This document shows, piece by piece, positions 39,692 through 40,971 of a stretch of DNA of 40,971 nt. Position 1 is the stretch's first letter. The number at the start of each line of letters is the position of its first letter. The notes under the pieces were generated by a model. That model had not been told where the DNA came from and did no database searches. It saw nothing but the letters and a program-made list of their open reading frames with translations. The position numbers and the translations under genes are program-made. Source of the DNA: Oxalobacteraceae bacterium UBA6704 (GTDB lineage: Bacteria; Pseudomonadota; Gammaproteobacteria; Burkholderiales; Burkholderiaceae_D); the NCBI GenBank assembly GCA_002454505.1, contig DKJA01000081.1, positions 2,030 to 43,000 on the forward strand, written 5' to 3'.

Positions 39692-40918
39692 ATGGAACTC
39701 CACGCTCTGGTGGTATTGGCGGTCGTCATCCTGGCCGTGCAGATCCTGACGCTTTTGCGCGGCCGGGGCGGCAACGACATCGGCGAACGGCTGGAACGCG
39801 TCGAGCGCGAGGTGCGCATGCAGCTGCAGGCCACCGCCCAGGCGCAGCGCCAGGAAATGAGCCACACGCTGACGCAGTCGCATGCCGCCACGGTGCAGCA
39901 GCTCGACGCGATGCGCCGCCAGATCGAGGGGCTGACGGAATCGAACGCCCGCCGCATGGCCGAGGTGCGCACGACGCTGGAAACCCGCATCCGCGACCTG
40001 CAGACGGACAACGCCACCCGCCTCGAGGAAATGCGCCAGACGGTGGACGAGAAGCTGCACGCCACGCTGGAATCGCGGCTGACGGAATCGTTCAAGCAGG
40101 TGTCCGAACGGCTCGAGCGCGTCCACCAGGGCCTCGGCGAAATGCAGCAGCTGGCGCTGGGCGTCGGCGACCTGAAGCGGGTACTCACCAATGTGAAGAC
40201 GCGCGGCACGTGGGGCGAGGTGCAGCTGGAAATGCTGCTGGAGCAGGTGCTCACACCGGAGCAATACGCGAAAAACGTGGAGACGGTGGCCGGCACCAAC
40301 GCCCGTGTGGAATTCGCCTTGAAGCTGCCGGGCCAGAAGGAGGGCGGTCCGCCCGTGTGGATGCCGATCGACGCCAAGTTCCCGAAAGAACAGTACGAAC
40401 GCCTGCTGGAAGCGGCCGAACGGGCCGATGCGGACGGCGTCGCGCTGGCCGGCCGCGAGCTGGAACGGGCCGTGCGGGGCGAAGCGAAAACCATCGCCGA
40501 CAAATACCTGTGCCCGCCGCAGACGACGGACTTCGCCATCCTGTTCCTGCCCACCGAAGGTTTATACGCGGAAGTGATGCGCCGCCCGGGCCTGGCCGAC
40601 GAGCTGCAGCGCGTCAACCGCATCAGCATCGCCGGACCGTCGACGCTGTCGGCATTGCTGAACAGCCTGCAGATGGGCTTCCGCACGCTGGCACTGGAGA
40701 AGCGCTCGTCGGAAGTGTGGCAGGTGCTGGGTGCGGTGAAAACGGAATTCGGCAAGTTCGGCGACGTGCTGGCCGCGACGAAAACCACGCTGGAGCGGGC
40801 CGCGAAGAACATCGAATCGGCCGAGGTGCGCAGCCGGCAGATGGCCCGCAAGCTCAAGTCCGTGGAAGCCTTGCCGGCCGAGGCGGCGCAGATGTTGCTG
40901 GGGCAGGAAACCGAGTAG
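39692..40918 (+). CDS. rmuC: DNA recombination protein RmuC
   Basis: The 408-aa protein limits inversions between short inverted repeats in E. coli and carries a PD-(D/E)XK nuclease-like domain. It has an N-terminal TM helix (about residues 4-20) and a long coiled coil (about 28-150). The RmuC domain follows (about 160-400), with RGTWGEVQLEMLLEQVLTPE, PIDAKFPKEQYERLL and DFAILFLPTEGLYAEV. It probably shares the globin promoter (17-bp gap). A protein suppressing inverted-repeat rearrangement is notable in a region dense in palindromic repeats, though this may be chance. Confidence 0.94.
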   Translation: MELHALVVLAVVILAVQILTLLRGRGGNDIGERLERVEREVRMQLQATAQAQRQEMSHTLTQSHAATVQQLDAMRRQIEGLTESNARRMAEVRTTLETRIRDLQTDNATRLEEMRQTVDEKLHATLESRLTESFKQVSERLERVHQGLGEMQQLALGVGDLKRVLTNVKTRGTWGEVQLEMLLEQVLTPEQYAKNVETVAGTNARVEFALKLPGQKEGGPPVWMPIDAKFPKEQYERLLEAAERADADGVALAGRELERAVRGEAKTIADKYLCPPQTTDFAILFLPTEGLYAEVMRRPGLADELQRVNRISIAGPSTLSALLNSLQMGFRTLALEKRSSEVWQVLGAVKTEFGKFGDVLAATKTTLERAAKNIESAEVRSRQMARKLKSVEALPAEAAQMLLGQETE

Positions 40919-40921
40919 GCT

Positions 40922-40971
40922 GGGGACCGTCCCCGCAGGGGGACTGTCCCCGGGGTTGCTCTTGACTTTGC
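40922..40971 (+). repeat. Intergenic GGGGACAGTCCCC repeat, copy 7 (cut by window edge)
   Basis: The left half only is present: GGGGACCGTCCCC, GGGGACTGTCCCCGGGGTTG and CTCTTGACTTTGC. It starts four bases after the rmuC stop. The right half is outside the window. Confidence 0.85.

Noticed and set aside
1..40971. CRISPR array suggested by recurrent palindromic repeats
   Set aside because: The copies are kilobases apart, each over 100 bp and internally palindromic, with no regular spacers and no cas genes.

Overview
The window reads as a stretch of chromosome from a high-GC betaproteobacterium of the Oxalobacteraceae, most likely Massilia, Duganella, Pseudoduganella or Janthinobacterium-like. 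This placement is inference from gene content, not from a search. Supporting points are the Nudix-aat-bpt-pyrD block, the ribF-ileS-lspA-coaBC-dut block, the prkA-yeaH-spoVR trio, a tonB-exbB-exbD-exbD cluster, and a CqsS/LqsS-type sensor kinase paired with an LqsR-type response regulator. I see no transposase, phage, plasmid or CRISPR genes.

Layout. 1-145: an intergenic repeat copy and a terminator. 255-4022 (+): sulfate ABC transporter cysT-cysW-cysA with the LysR regulator cysB, translationally coupled. 4174-6561 (-): a TonB-dependent receptor. 6796-10029 (-): Nudix hydrolase, aat, bpt, pyrD. 10148-10313: initiator tRNA-fMet with its own promoter and terminator. 10381-11010 (+): an unrecognised membrane-anchored proline-rich protein. 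11058-13912 (-): a compact operon of a DMT exporter, an AlkA-type DNA glycosylase and a MerR/TipAS regulator. 14107-15556 (-): XdhC and a small secreted protein. 15559-16662 (-): a PDZ/M48-like lipoprotein whose metal motif is degraded. 16690-22838 (-): ribF-ileS-lspA-coaBC-dut. 23091-27082 (-): tonB, exbB, two exbD genes, then a TPR protein. 27720-32669 (-): the stress module prkA-yeaH-spoVR. 33204-36780 (+): a deaminase that looks like adenine rather than adenosine deaminase, then a large FtsX-type permease. 36893-39171 (-): the lqsR/lqsS-like two-component pair. 39285-40918 (+): a group II truncated haemoglobin and rmuC.

Seven copies (two cut by the window edges) of a ~100-140 bp palindromic element built from GGGGACAGTCCCC units lie in the intergenic spacers, usually directly at a gene 3' end. 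A second, different palindromic pair lies at 13936-14043.

How the genes work together. CysTWA imports sulfate under CysB control. The TonB/ExbB/ExbD complex would energise receptors such as the one at 4174-6561. Aat and Bpt are the two N-degron aminoacyl-tRNA-protein transferases. The most interesting points are: the alpha-hydroxyketone quorum-sensing sensor/regulator pair without an adjacent synthase; an FNR/Anr-like box between that pair and the haemoglobin; the exporter-glycosylase-TipAS operon, which looks like a module against DNA-alkylating compounds; the repeat family; and a sigma-54-like promoter before prkA.
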